Shown here one piece after another: positions 42,242 through 51,481 of a stretch of DNA of 64,000 bases (position 1 is its first letter; each line of letters begins with the position of its first letter). A model generated the notes under the pieces. It was not told the origin of the DNA. It searched no databases and saw only the letters and a list, made by a program, of their open reading frames with translations. Made by a program: the position numbers and the translations under genes. The DNA is taken from positions 101,227 to 165,226 of the forward strand of contig JADCFX010000035.1 in assembly GCA_020249285.1 (NCBI GenBank), read 5' to 3'. This DNA is from Roseomonas sp. GTDB lineage: Bacteria; Pseudomonadota; Alphaproteobacteria; Acetobacterales; Acetobacteraceae.

Positions 42242-45200
42242 GTGAGACGGGTCGCAGGTCAAGCGGGGCGAGGGTTGAAACTGCTGGCAAGGGCCTGCCT
42301 GACCCTGTCGCTGGTGGTGGGTCTTGCCCTGGCCGGGCTGGTTTGGCGGCTGGAACAGGGCCCGATCAGCCTACCTTGGCTGGCCCGCCAGGCGGAGGAC
42401 GCCGCCAATCAGGCGCTGGCTGGCCAAAAGGTCGCCATCGCCGAAGCCGCGATTTCCTGGGCGGGCTGGCGGGAAGGGCATCGTTCACCCATTGCGGTGC
42501 GCTTTTCCGAAATCAGGCTGGTTGACAAGCATGATGGGCTGATTGCCGTTTTGCCGCAGGTGGATGCTTCCCTTTCACTGGGCGGGTTGCTGCGCGGGCA
42601 TATCGGCTTGCGCGCGCTGGAATTGCGCGGGCTCAGCCTGCTGGCAAATCGTGATAAGGCGGGGGCGCTTTCGCTTGGGCTGGCGGCTTCTGCTCAGGCC
42701 GGAGCCACGGAAGCACCGGGCACCGCGCTTCATGCCCTGGCCGAGATCATCACCCCCTGGCTTGAGCCCCCCAATGAGGGAACGGCGCTTTCGGCGATCA
42801 GGCGTATTGCCTTGCTGGATACCAGGCTTGCGCTTGCCGATGAGGGTTCTGGCCGTGTGCTGCGCGCGAACCTTGCCGAGCTTAGTCTGTACCGCCGCGC
42901 CGCGGGTGGGCTGGATTTGGCCGGGCAGGCGCTGCTGGAAGTGGCGGATCAGCGCATTCCCTTTGAGATCGCCGGCAGGCTTGAACGCGCGCTCTGGCGC
43001 GGAGAGGCTTCCTTCACTGCGCATGGCATCCGCCCTGCGGCGCTTGCCAAGGTCAGCGCTGAATTGGCGCCTTTGGCTGCGCTGGATGCGAAGGCGGAAA
43101 TCGGCCTCATCGCGCGCTTTACCGGGGCGCCGCAGCCGGATTTGCTGATGGCGCGGATACGCACCGGCGCTGGTGTACTGCATGTTCCGGGCGATGCGGG
43201 GGACTTGCCCTTCGCGGCCATCGCGCTTGATGCGACCCTGGCCGAAGATGTGGTGCGCGTGGAACGCTTGGCGTTTTCGCCCCAGCCATCGCCGCGCCCA
43301 GGCGCCAGCCCGCCGCCAGTGGTTGGCGCATCAGGGGAGGCGCGCCTGAAGGATGGCGCCTGGCAAGCAGCGGCTGATGTCAGCATGAGCGGTTTGGACA
43401 TTGCCGATCTGACGCATTACTGGCCGCCGAGCATTGCACCCAAGCAACGCGAATGGCTGGCTGAAAACCTGACTGCCGGCATGCTACGCGAAGGCGCCTG
43501 GCGGCTTGAAGCGCGGATCGGTGCGGATGGCAGTGCCGCGGAAATCACGGGCCTGAGCGGGATAGCGCGGGCGGATGGCGTGACCGTTCACTGGCTGCGA
43601 CCCATTCCGCCCTTTCAGGGTGCCAATGGCGAGGCACGTTTTTCGCTCGACAAGATCGAAATCTCAGCGACCAGCGGTCAGCAATCCGGCACCGGGATTG
43701 TGACGGATGGCGCGACGGTTTCGATCAGCTTCGCGACCAATCCTGAAATCGCACGCATTGAGGCGAAGCTACGCGGCCCGCTGGCAGAGGCTTGGAGTAT
43801 TGTGCGCCATCCGCGGCTGAAAATTTTCGAGAGGCGCCCGCCGCCGATCAATGACCCAACCGGCACGCTTGATGCCGCGACGCTGAAGCTGAGCTTCCCG
43901 CTCATCAAGGCTTTGGATATCGAACAGATTGACATCCAGGCCGAGCTTGAGGTGCGCGATTTGCGCATCCCGCGCATCGCCTTTGACCGCGACCTGGAAC
44001 GCGGTGTCGCCAAGGTTTCGGTCACCAATAATGGCCTGTCCGCCACAGGCACTGGCGTGCTTGGCGATATCGAAGCCCGCATCCAGCAGGAGACGGATTT
44101 CCGCAACGGTGCGCCCACGGATATTGTGGCGCGTGAAATCATCTCAGCGCGCGCCGATGCCAGGCAATTGGCAGCGCTTGGCTTGGATGGCAGGCCACTA
44201 CTTGAAGGCCCGGTGCAGCTGGATCTTCGCAATGAAACCCGCCGCAATGGGCAAGCGCGGCTTTCGGTGCGGGCTGATTTACGCGCTGCTACACTCAATG
44301 TGGAACCTTTGGCCTGGAGCAAGCCACCGGGGGTCGCCGGCAATGCGGAGGCGATGGTGCTGATGCAGGGCGGCGCGGTGACGCTGATCGAAAGTTTTCG
44401 TATTGAAACGCCCGATGCGCAGGTGCGGGGCCGCGCCAGTGAGCTTCGCCAGAACGTCCCGCAACGCATAGACCTGACCAGCGCAAACATCGGGCGTTCG
44501 CGCTTCAGCGGGCTGTTGCGCCCGCCGGCGCAGCGCGGCACAGGCCAATGGATCATTTCCTTGACGGGGCCGGTGCTTGATTTGGCCCCCGTCCTCGCAC
44601 GGCATGAGTTGCCAGAAGCCAATCCGGAAGAAAGCGCGGCAGCCCAATTGGTGGCGCGGTTTGAAAGGGTTCTGTTGCCGCATCAGCGCGAAATCACTGC
44701 GCTTGAAGCGCAATTATTGGTCAATAGCCTTGGGGTGATGCAGCAGGCGCGCATCAATGGACGCTTATCCGAACGCGGCGGCTTCACCGTCACGATCACG
44801 CCCAATGGCCAGCGCCGCGCGGTAACGGTGACAAGCGACAATGGCGGCGAATTGCTGCGCGCCTTTGATGTGCTGAAAACCATCCAAGGCGGCAAGCTTT
44901 CGGTGACCGCTGCTTATGATCACTCCCGCCCCGGCGCCACGCTGAGCGGAGATGCGGTGCTGGAGGATTTCGCCGTGCGCGATGCGCCTGGGCTCGGCAA
45001 GCTTTTGCAAGCCATGACCCTTTATGGGCTGGTGGATGCGCTCAGTGGCACGGGGCTCAATTTCACCCGCGCGACAATCCCCTTCAGCCTGAGCCCTGAT
45101 GCTCTGGTGTTGCAGGATGTGCGCGCCTTTTCATCTTCCCTTGGTCTCACCGCCAAAGGGCGCATTGATCGCCAGAGTGATACGCTTGACCTGGAGGGCA

Positions 45201-45430
45201 CCATTGTGCCGGCCTATATCTTCAACACGCTGTTGGGGCGTATTCCGATTTTCGGTCGGCTATTCAGCCCGGAAGAAGGCGGCGGGCTATTCGCGATTTC
45301 CTATCGCATGCGCGGGCCGCTCGGCGATCCACAGACCACAATCAATCCTTTGGCGGCGCTCACACCTGGATTTCTGCGCGGCATATTCGGGATTGGTCAG
45401 GAACCGGCAGGCCAGGCGCCGCGGCAATAA
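42242..45430 (+). CDS. AsmA/YhdP-like envelope protein (DUF3971 type)
   Basis: The roughly 1062-residue protein has one N-terminal transmembrane helix (ACLTLSLVVGLALAGLVWRLE) and then an all-beta periplasmic region with repeated short LDL-x-G-x strands and a C-terminal AsmA-like region: GGELLRAFDVLKTIQGGKLSVTAAYD, VDALSGTGLNFTRATIPFSL, IVPAYIFNTLLGRIPIFGRLF. This resembles YhdP and other AsmA-family proteins, which bridge inner and outer membrane for phospholipid transport. A GTG at 42242 with AGGGAA before it was chosen; upstream GTG (42191) and TTG (42224) starts would overlap glnE. Confidence 0.85.
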   Translation: MRRVAGQAGRGLKLLARACLTLSLVVGLALAGLVWRLEQGPISLPWLARQAEDAANQALAGQKVAIAEAAISWAGWREGHRSPIAVRFSEIRLVDKHDGLIAVLPQVDASLSLGGLLRGHIGLRALELRGLSLLANRDKAGALSLGLAASAQAGATEAPGTALHALAEIITPWLEPPNEGTALSAIRRIALLDTRLALADEGSGRVLRANLAELSLYRRAAGGLDLAGQALLEVADQRIPFEIAGRLERALWRGEASFTAHGIRPAALAKVSAELAPLAALDAKAEIGLIARFTGAPQPDLLMARIRTGAGVLHVPGDAGDLPFAAIALDATLAEDVVRVERLAFSPQPSPRPGASPPPVVGASGEARLKDGAWQAAADVSMSGLDIADLTHYWPPSIAPKQREWLAENLTAGMLREGAWRLEARIGADGSAAEITGLSGIARADGVTVHWLRPIPPFQGANGEARFSLDKIEISATSGQQSGTGIVTDGATVSISFATNPEIARIEAKLRGPLAEAWSIVRHPRLKIFERRPPPINDPTGTLDAATLKLSFPLIKALDIEQIDIQAELEVRDLRIPRIAFDRDLERGVAKVSVTNNGLSATGTGVLGDIEARIQQETDFRNGAPTDIVAREIISARADARQLAALGLDGRPLLEGPVQLDLRNETRRNGQARLSVRADLRAATLNVEPLAWSKPPGVAGNAEAMVLMQGGAVTLIESFRIETPDAQVRGRASELRQNVPQRIDLTSANIGRSRFSGLLRPPAQRGTGQWIISLTGPVLDLAPVLARHELPEANPEESAAAQLVARFERVLLPHQREITALEAQLLVNSLGVMQQARINGRLSERGGFTVTITPNGQRRAVTVTSDNGGELLRAFDVLKTIQGGKLSVTAAYDHSRPGATLSGDAVLEDFAVRDAPGLGKLLQAMTLYGLVDALSGTGLNFTRATIPFSLSPDALVLQDVRAFSSSLGLTAKGRIDRQSDTLDLEGTIVPAYIFNTLLGRIPIFGRLFSPEEGGGLFAISYRMRGPLGDPQTTINPLAALTPGFLRGIFGIGQEPAGQAPRQ

Positions 45431-45483
45431 GGGCGACCAGGGTTTCATTCACTGTCCCGCGCATCACCGCTTGATCAGCCCCC

Positions 45484-45528
45484 GCCCCGGGCGTAGAAAA
45501 ATCACGGGCCACGCCCCCCCACCGGGGC
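45484..45528 (+). promoter_or_regulatory. Structured leader upstream of serC, possible serC-motif-like RNA
   Basis: The leader can fold as two nested helices: GCCCC pairs with GGGGC outside and GGGCGT pairs with ACGCCC inside, around a 16-base loop AGAAAAATCACGGGCC with a bulge CCCCACC on the 3' side. The structure ends about 28 bases before the serC start and its GGAAGGGAG ribosome site. Alphaproteobacterial serC genes are known to carry a conserved leader RNA called the serC motif; whether this is a member cannot be decided by eye. Confidence 0.35.
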
Positions 45529-45556
45529 ACATTCGCTTCTGGAAGGGAGCCACATC

Positions 45557-46729
45557 ATGGCAAGCGCCACCAAGCCGGGGATCCGCCCGGCCAATCCTCG
45601 TTTTTCATCTGGTCCTTGCGCCAAGCGTCCCGGCTGGTCACTCACCGCGCTTGAAGGCGCGCTGCTTGGGCGCAGCCATCGCGCCGCCACACCCAAGGCG
45701 AAGCTCGCGGAAGTCATCACACTTTCCAAATTCATCCTGGGCATGCCTTCAGATTGGCGGCTGGGCATTGTGCCGGCGTCCGACACGGGTGCTGTGGAAA
45801 TGGCGCTGTGGTCCATGCTCGGCGCGCGGGGGGTGGATGTGCTGGTGTGGGAATCCTTCTCCAAGGATTGGGCCACCGATGTGCTGAAGCAATTGAAGCT
45901 TGCCGATGCGCGCGTGCTTGATGCGCCCTATGGCAAGCTGCCCGATCTTGGCGCGGTTGATCCGGCGCGGGATACGGTTTTTGTCTGGAATGGCACCACC
46001 AGCGGCGTGCGCCTGAGAAATGCCGATTTCATCAGCGCCGATCGTGAAGGGCTTGCGATTTGTGACGCGACCAGCGCGGCCTTTGCGATGGATTTGCCCT
46101 GGGCGAAATTGGATGTGGTTACCTGGTCCTGGCAGAAGGTGCTGGGCGGGGAAGCGGCGCATGGCATGTTGGCGCTGTCCCCGCGCGCCGTGGCGCGGCT
46201 TGAATCCTATTCTCCGCCCTGGCCCATGCCGAAGATTTTTCGCCTCAGCAGCGGCGGCAAACTGAGTGAGGGTGTCTTCAAGGGCGAGACAATCAACACG
46301 CCCTCAATGCTGTGTGTGGAGGATGCTTTGGATGGGCTGCGTTGGGCGGAAAGCATTGGCGGGCTGAAGGGCTTGATTGCGCGCAGTGAAGCCAATCTTG
46401 CCGCGGTTGCGGATTGGGTTGCAGCGGGCAGTGGCTATAGTTTCCTCGCGCAGGATGCGGCGACGCGGTCTTGCACCTCCATCTGCCTGACCATCACGGC
46501 ACCTTGGTTCTCAGCACTTGGTGATGAAGCGAAGGCCGCGGCGGCGAAGAAGGTTGCCTCCTTGCTGGAAAAGGAAGGCGTCGCGTTGGATGCCGGCGCC
46601 TATCGTGATGCGCCGCCGGGCCTCCGCATCTGGGGCGGTGCGACGGTTGAAACCGCTGACATCAAGGCGCTGCTGCCCTGGCTCGATTGGGCGCTGGCTT
46701 CTGTGCAAGCCGAAATGGCGGGGGCGTAA
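45557..46729 (+). CDS. serC: Phosphoserine aminotransferase
   Basis: SerC converts 3-phosphohydroxypyruvate to phosphoserine with PLP, the second step in serine synthesis; it also serves pyridoxine synthesis. The 390-residue protein starts [22 protein letters not shown] and has [65 protein letters not shown] with the cofactor lysine in S-W-Q-K. This is the alphaproteobacterial SerC type that begins with an arginine-rich lead, not the E. coli type. It lies 5 bp upstream of serA, so the two form an operon. Confidence 0.94.
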   Translation: MASATKPGIRPANPRFSSGPCAKRPGWSLTALEGALLGRSHRAATPKAKLAEVITLSKFILGMPSDWRLGIVPASDTGAVEMALWSMLGARGVDVLVWESFSKDWATDVLKQLKLADARVLDAPYGKLPDLGAVDPARDTVFVWNGTTSGVRLRNADFISADREGLAICDATSAAFAMDLPWAKLDVVTWSWQKVLGGEAAHGMLALSPRAVARLESYSPPWPMPKIFRLSSGGKLSEGVFKGETINTPSMLCVEDALDGLRWAESIGGLKGLIARSEANLAAVADWVAAGSGYSFLAQDAATRSCTSICLTITAPWFSALGDEAKAAAAKKVASLLEKEGVALDAGAYRDAPPGLRIWGGATVETADIKALLPWLDWALASVQAEMAGA

Positions 46730-46734
46730 GGCCC

Positions 46735-48321
46735 ATGCCGCGCGTTTTGATCTCCGACAAACTCAGCCCCGCCGCGGTTGCGATTTTTCGTGAGCGCGGC
46801 ATCGAAGCCGATGTCAAAACCGGCCTGACGCCCGCCGAACTCCGCGCCATTATCGGCGATTATGATGGGCTTGCCGTGCGTTCTGCCACCAAGGTCACGC
46901 GCGAGGTTTTGGAAGCTGCGCCGCGCCTGAAAGTGGTGGGGCGTGCCGGCATTGGCGTTGACAATGTGGATGTTACCAGCGCCACCGCGCGTGGCGTTGT
47001 TGTGATGAACACGCCCTTCGGCAATGCCATCACCACCGCCGAACACGCCATTGCGATGATGTTTGCCTTGGCGCGGCAATTGCCGGAAGCCTCGGCCTCC
47101 ACCAAGGCGGGCAAATGGGAAAAGAACCGCTTCATGGGGGTGGAGCTTTTCGCCAAAACCCTGGGCCTGATCGGTTGCGGCAATATCGGCGGCATTGTTG
47201 CTGATCGTGCCAATGGATTGAAGATGAAGGTGATCGCCTTCGATCCTTTCCTTTCCGAAAAACGCGCCGTTGAAATCGGTGTGGAGAAGGTGGAACTGCC
47301 CGAATTGCTGGCGCGCGCTGATTTCATCACGCTCCATGCGCCCATGACGGAACAGACGCGCAATATCCTCTCACGCGAGAATATTGCGCGCATGAAAAAG
47401 GGCGCGCGGCTGATCAATTGCGCGCGCGGCGGCCTGGTGGATGAGGACGCGCTCGCGGAAGCCCTGCAATCCGGCCATTTGGCTGGCGCGGCCTTGGATG
47501 TGTTCGAGGTCGAGCCTGCGACAGACAGCCCGCTTTTTGCCTTGGAAAACGTGGTTTGCACCCCGCATCTGGGCGCGGCGACGAATGAGGCTCAGGAGAA
47601 TGTGGCCCTGCAAGTGGCCGAACAAATGTCGGATTTTCTACTGACGGGTGCGGTTTCCAACGCCATCAATATGCCGAGCGTGACCGCAGAAGAAGCGCCG
47701 CGGTTAAAACCCTATATGGAATTGGCGCGGTTGCTGGGTTCCATGGCGGGGCAGCTTTCGGCTGGGCAGGATGACGCCATCAAGGCGATCAGCATTGAAT
47801 ATGAAGGCCATGCGGCGGAGCTTAATCGCCGCCCGCTAACCGCAGCCGCTTTGGCTGGCGTACTGACCCCGCAAATGGGTGCGGTGAATATGGTGAATGC
47901 GCCGGTGCTGGCGAAGGAACGCGGCATTGACGTGGCGGAAACCATCATGGAACGGCGGGGCGAATATCAAACCCTGCTTACCATCACCGTCACCACCAAT
48001 CAGGGGCAACGTTCCATCGCGGGCACTTTACTTGCGGAAAACAAGCCGCGTCTGGTGGCCATCAAGGGCATTGCGGTGGAAGCCGATTTCGCGCCGCATA
48101 TGCTTTATGTGACCAACCAAGATAAGCCGGGCTTTATCGGGCGTTTCGGCACGGCGCTGGCGGAAGCGGGCATCAATATCGGCACGCTGCATCTGGGCCG
48201 CGCGGCGCCCGGAGGCGATGCTATCTGCCTGGTTGGGCTGGATGGCCCAATGCCGGAAGCGGTCCTGGCCGAAGTGCGGCGCCTGCCCTTGGTGGTGCGC
48301 GCGACGCCGCTTAGCTTTTGA
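46735..48321 (+). CDS. serA: D-3-phosphoglycerate dehydrogenase
   Basis: SerA oxidises 3-phosphoglycerate to start serine synthesis. The 528-residue chain has the substrate domain (VLISDKLSPAAVAIFRERGIEAD), the NAD-binding fold (LGLIGCGNIGGIVADRANGL), the active-site stretch INCARGGLVDEDALAEAL with CTPHLGAAT, an intervening domain, and a C-terminal ACT domain starting near GIAVEADFAPHMLYVTNQD with GRFGTALAEAGINIGTLHLGR that should bind serine for feedback control. The start at 46735 is 5 bp after the serC stop. Its end is 3 bp from the convergent purB stop, leaving no intrinsic terminator between them. Confidence 0.95.
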   Translation: MPRVLISDKLSPAAVAIFRERGIEADVKTGLTPAELRAIIGDYDGLAVRSATKVTREVLEAAPRLKVVGRAGIGVDNVDVTSATARGVVVMNTPFGNAITTAEHAIAMMFALARQLPEASASTKAGKWEKNRFMGVELFAKTLGLIGCGNIGGIVADRANGLKMKVIAFDPFLSEKRAVEIGVEKVELPELLARADFITLHAPMTEQTRNILSRENIARMKKGARLINCARGGLVDEDALAEALQSGHLAGAALDVFEVEPATDSPLFALENVVCTPHLGAATNEAQENVALQVAEQMSDFLLTGAVSNAINMPSVTAEEAPRLKPYMELARLLGSMAGQLSAGQDDAIKAISIEYEGHAAELNRRPLTAAALAGVLTPQMGAVNMVNAPVLAKERGIDVAETIMERRGEYQTLLTITVTTNQGQRSIAGTLLAENKPRLVAIKGIAVEADFAPHMLYVTNQDKPGFIGRFGTALAEAGINIGTLHLGRAAPGGDAICLVGLDGPMPEAVLAEVRRLPLVVRATPLSF

Positions 48322-48324
48322 CGC

Positions 48325-49659
48325 TTAACTGCCAAAAACGCGCGCGAAAATGGTCTCCACATGGCCAAAATCGCGCGCTGGATCCATGGCGCGATCAAGC
48401 GCTGCGCCATCCATCAGCGCAGCCACGCCGGCATCTTCAAGTAAATTGGTGCGGAAATCCTTGGCGCCCGCGCTGCCCAAGGCCTGCCAGGTTGCCATGG
48501 CGCAGCGCTGCACGGTGGCATAGGCATCCTCGCGGCTCATGCCCGCCTGGGTCAGCGCCAGCAGCACCTTCTGGCTATGAACCACGCCACCGAGGCTTTC
48601 GAGGTTCGCCTGCATGCGCGCGGGATAGATGGTGAGCTTTTCCATCATGCCCGTCAGGCGCATCAGCGCGAAATCGAGCGCGATTGTCGCATCCGGGCCG
48701 ATCACGCGTTCCACCGATGAATGGCTGATATCGCGTTCATGCCAAAGCGCCACATTTTCCAAGGCCGGCACCACATAGCCGCGCACCAACCGCGCCAGGC
48801 CGGTCAGGTTTTCACTCAGCACCGGGTTGCGCTTATGCGGCATGGCCGAAGAACCCTTCTGCCCGGCATGGAAGAATTCCTCGGCTTCCCGCACCTCGCT
48901 TCTTTGCAAATGGCGCACTTCAGTGGCCAGGCGTTCAATGCCTGTCGCCACCACAGCCAGCGCCGCGAAGAAGGCAGCGTGACGGTCACGCGGGATGACT
49001 TGCGTTGAAACCGGTTCTACCGAAAGGCCAAGCTTGCCCGCGACAAAAGCCTCCACGCGCGGGTCAACACTGGCGAAAGTGCCGACGGGGCCGGAAATGG
49101 CGCAGGTCGCGACCTCGGCACGCGCGGCGACCAACCGCGCGCGGTTCCGGGCAAACTCCGCGTGATAGCCAGCAAGCTTCAGGCCAAAGGTGGTGGGCTC
49201 AGCATGGATGGCGTGGCTGCGGCCAATAGTGGGGGTGAATTTATGCTCCATCGCCCGCGCCTTCAGCGCGGCCAGCAGCGCATCAACATCCGCAATCAGC
49301 AAATCCGCCGCCTGGGTCATTTGCACGGCAAGGCAGGTATCCAGCACATCGGATGATGTCATGCCCTGATGCATGAAGCGCGCTTCCGGCCCGATGCCCT
49401 CCCCCATCCAGGTCAGGAAGGCGATCACATCATGGCGCGTGACGCTTTCAATCTCATCAATCCGGGCGATATCGGCATCAGTGATGCCCGCAGCGCGCGG
49501 CGCGCCCTTATCGCGGATGATGCGCGCGGCCTCAGCCGGGATGGTGCCGATGCGGCCCATTTCCTCAGCCGCCAGGGCCTCAATCTCGAACCAGATGCGG
49601 TAGCGATTGGCGGGGGCCCAGATGGCTTCCATTTGCGGGCGGGAATAGCGCGGGACCAT
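48325..49659 (-). CDS. purB: Adenylosuccinate lyase
   Basis: PurB cleaves SAICAR and adenylosuccinate in purine synthesis. The 444-residue protein has the fumarase/aspartase superfamily signature GSSAMPHKRNPVLSENLTGL with the mobile active-site loop serine, FMHQGMTSSDVLDTCLAVQ, TIGRSHAIHAEPTTFGLKLAG and a normal C-terminal domain. It begins MVPRYSRPQMEAIWAPANRYRIW, a common alphaproteobacterial start. Its 3' end lies next to serA (convergent), and its start is divergent from a TerC gene, separated by 142 bp in which no riboswitch was recognised. The purA gene is only 3 kb away on the other strand. Confidence 0.95.
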   Translation of the reverse strand: MVPRYSRPQMEAIWAPANRYRIWFEIEALAAEEMGRIGTIPAEAARIIRDKGAPRAAGITDADIARIDEIESVTRHDVIAFLTWMGEGIGPEARFMHQGMTSSDVLDTCLAVQMTQAADLLIADVDALLAALKARAMEHKFTPTIGRSHAIHAEPTTFGLKLAGYHAEFARNRARLVAARAEVATCAISGPVGTFASVDPRVEAFVAGKLGLSVEPVSTQVIPRDRHAAFFAALAVVATGIERLATEVRHLQRSEVREAEEFFHAGQKGSSAMPHKRNPVLSENLTGLARLVRGYVVPALENVALWHERDISHSSVERVIGPDATIALDFALMRLTGMMEKLTIYPARMQANLESLGGVVHSQKVLLALTQAGMSREDAYATVQRCAMATWQALGSAGAKDFRTNLLEDAGVAALMDGAALDRAMDPARDFGHVETIFARVFGS

Positions 49660-49801
49660 GGGGAGGCTCCAAAACGGCTATGTCCTTCTGGCGCTTTGGA
49701 AGCCTAATGGCAAGCTTTGGACCTTCTACCCGCTTGCGGGGTGGCACCGGGCTGGCTAAAGAAAACGTAATGTCAATCGCTCAAACTGGAATTCCCTAAA
49801 A

Positions 49802-50623
49802 ATGTTGGAATCACTCCCTGACTGGGTGCAGCCACTTCTCATGGTTCTGTTCATTGACGTTGTGCTCGCTGGCGATAACGCCATCGTGGTGGGCATGGCG
49901 GCGGCGGGGTTACCGCCGGAACAGCGGAAAAAGGCTATTTTCTGGGGTATTATCGCGGCCACGCTGATGCGCATCGGCTTTGCGTCCATCACCGTGCAAT
50001 TGCTGCAAATTGTCGGGATTGTTCTGGCGGGTGGCGTTTTGCTGCTTTGGGTCTGCTGGAAAATGTATCGCGAATTGCGTGATGGCGGCAGCCATGGCGA
50101 CGCTTCGGTCACCGATCAGCATGAAGGGGTGGAAGCGCTGGAAAACGGCGCTGCACCAGGGGCGCCGAAAAAGACGCTGCGTCAGGCCATTACCCAGATC
50201 CTGGTCGCCGATGTTTCCATGTCGCTTGATAACGTGCTGGCGGTGGCGGGTGCGGCCAAGGACCACCCCTATATTCTGATCATTGGGCTCGCGGTTTCCG
50301 TGGTGCTGATGGGGGTTGCGGCCACTTTCATCGCGCGCTTGCTTGACAAGTACCGCTGGATTGCCTGGATAGGCCTGTTCATCATCCTGTATGTTGCGGG
50401 CATGATGATTTTTGAGGGAACCCAACAGGTTACCCAGCAGGTGGCTGAGGCTTATGCTTACCTGTTCTTGCCGCTTGGATTCCTTGCCTTGCCGGGGGTC
50501 TTCCCGGTCTGGCTGTGGGTGGGTGTCACTTTCCTGCAACTGGTCGTCTATACGGGCATCGCTGCCTTCGTGTCCGATGTGGTGCGGCAAGCGCGGCGCG
50601 GTTCATCTGCCGCCCATGGCTGA
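49802..50623 (+). CDS. TerC family membrane protein (YjbE-type)
   Basis: The 273-residue protein has about seven helices, with LFIDVVLAGDNAIVVGMAAAGLPPEQR and VADVSMSLDNVLAVAGAAKDHP carrying the paired aspartate-asparagine motifs (AGDNA and SLDNV) typical of TerC/Alx/YjbE proteins. These export manganese or otherwise handle metals, and help load secreted metalloenzymes in some species. It starts within 140 bp of purB, on the opposite strand. A second TerC gene follows 112 bp downstream, and a terminator lies right after this stop codon. Confidence 0.9.
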   Translation: MLESLPDWVQPLLMVLFIDVVLAGDNAIVVGMAAAGLPPEQRKKAIFWGIIAATLMRIGFASITVQLLQIVGIVLAGGVLLLWVCWKMYRELRDGGSHGDASVTDQHEGVEALENGAAPGAPKKTLRQAITQILVADVSMSLDNVLAVAGAAKDHPYILIIGLAVSVVLMGVAATFIARLLDKYRWIAWIGLFIILYVAGMMIFEGTQQVTQQVAEAYAYLFLPLGFLALPGVFPVWLWVGVTFLQLVVYTGIAAFVSDVVRQARRGSSAAHG

Positions 50624-50626
50624 CCT

Positions 50627-50645
50627 GCGGGGCTTCACGCCCCGC
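50627..50645 (+). terminator. Terminator-like hairpin after first TerC gene
   Basis: GCGGGGC and GCCCCGC form a perfect 7-bp GC stem around TTCAC, followed by CTTTAA. It starts three bases after the TerC stop codon. The short T stretch makes it a likely but not strong intrinsic terminator, so the second TerC gene probably has its own promoter as well. Confidence 0.7.
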
Positions 50646-50688
50646 CTTTAACCCGTTACGGTTACCCTCGCCGGGGCAGGCCACAGCG

Positions 50689-50707
50689 ACGCATAATTTT
50701 TATGCGT
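50689..50707 (+). promoter_or_regulatory. AT-rich perfect hairpin before second TerC gene
   Basis: ACGCATAA and TTATGCGT pair perfectly around TTT. It lies 28 bp upstream of the second TerC start, in a gap otherwise GC-rich. It may be a repressor operator (metal regulators prefer such palindromes), an RNA element in the leader, or a terminator read with its T-rich loop. It does not resemble the known yybP-ykoY manganese riboswitch. Confidence 0.4.
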
Positions 50708-50735
50708 GGCTTCGGGCCTGTATACCCGGAGCGTC

Positions 50736-51425
50736 ATGATGGATTTTTCGACCATTCTGGAGAACTTCAATCTGGCCACCTTTGGCCAGATCATGTTCGC
50801 CAATATTGTATTGTCTGGTGACAATGCGGTGCTGATTGGTCTGGCGGCGGCCGGCCTGCCCGCCGCGCAGCGTTCCCGCGCCATTCTGTTCGGCATGATC
50901 TTCGCCACCGTGCTGCGCGTGATCTTCTCGGTTTTCGCGGTCTATTTGCTGGAAGTGCCGGGACTATTGCTGATTGGCGGGCTTCTGCTGCTGTGGATCG
51001 CCTATGGCTTCTTCAAGGAATTGCGCGACGAAAAGCATGAAGAAGAAAACCCCGAGGGCCATGAGGATGGCGCCGGCGGCAAATCCATGATGCAGGCGCT
51101 GAAGCAGATTGTGATCGCCGATGTTTCCATGTCCCTTGATAACGTTCTGGCGATTGCGGGCATTGCGCGCGGCAATCTGCCCATGCTGATCCTGGGGCTT
51201 GGCGTTTCCATCATCCTGATGGGGGTCGCGGCTTCGATCATCGCCCGGCTGCTGGCCCGGTTTCGATGGATTGCCTATGCCGGCGTTGCGCTGATTGCCT
51301 GGATCGGCATTGAAATGACCTATGAAGGCGCGCATCAGCTTTATGCCTATCTGACTGGTTCAACCCACGGCCATGCCGAAATGCTCAGCCCTGATCGCGG
51401 GAGCGATTTCACCCAATCAGGCTGA
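50736..51425 (+). CDS. TerC family membrane protein (second copy)
   Basis: The 229-residue protein is a relative of the upstream TerC protein. It has FANIVLSGDNAVLIGLAAAGLPAAQRSRA and VIADVSMSLDNVLAIAGIARGNLP in the same places, again with the GDNA and LDNV motifs, separated by a charged cytoplasmic loop rich in lysine, glutamate and histidine (EKHEEENPEGHEDG), and a histidine-containing C-terminus. The histidine- and acid-rich stretches could bind metal ions. The ATG at 50736 follows CGGAG; a second ATG three bases on is possible. The pair probably arose by duplication. Confidence 0.88.
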   Translation: MMDFSTILENFNLATFGQIMFANIVLSGDNAVLIGLAAAGLPAAQRSRAILFGMIFATVLRVIFSVFAVYLLEVPGLLLIGGLLLLWIAYGFFKELRDEKHEEENPEGHEDGAGGKSMMQALKQIVIADVSMSLDNVLAIAGIARGNLPMLILGLGVSIILMGVAASIIARLLARFRWIAYAGVALIAWIGIEMTYEGAHQLYAYLTGSTHGHAEMLSPDRGSDFTQSG

Positions 51426-51481
51426 AAGCGCGGGCGGGACTTGCCGAGCCGCGCCACCCCTGCCAAACCCTGCCCTCGCCC

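Noticed and set aside
49660..49801. yybP-ykoY manganese riboswitch before the TerC genes
   Set aside because: The characteristic GGGGAGUAG and paired loops were not seen in either leader (49660-49801 or 50624-50735).
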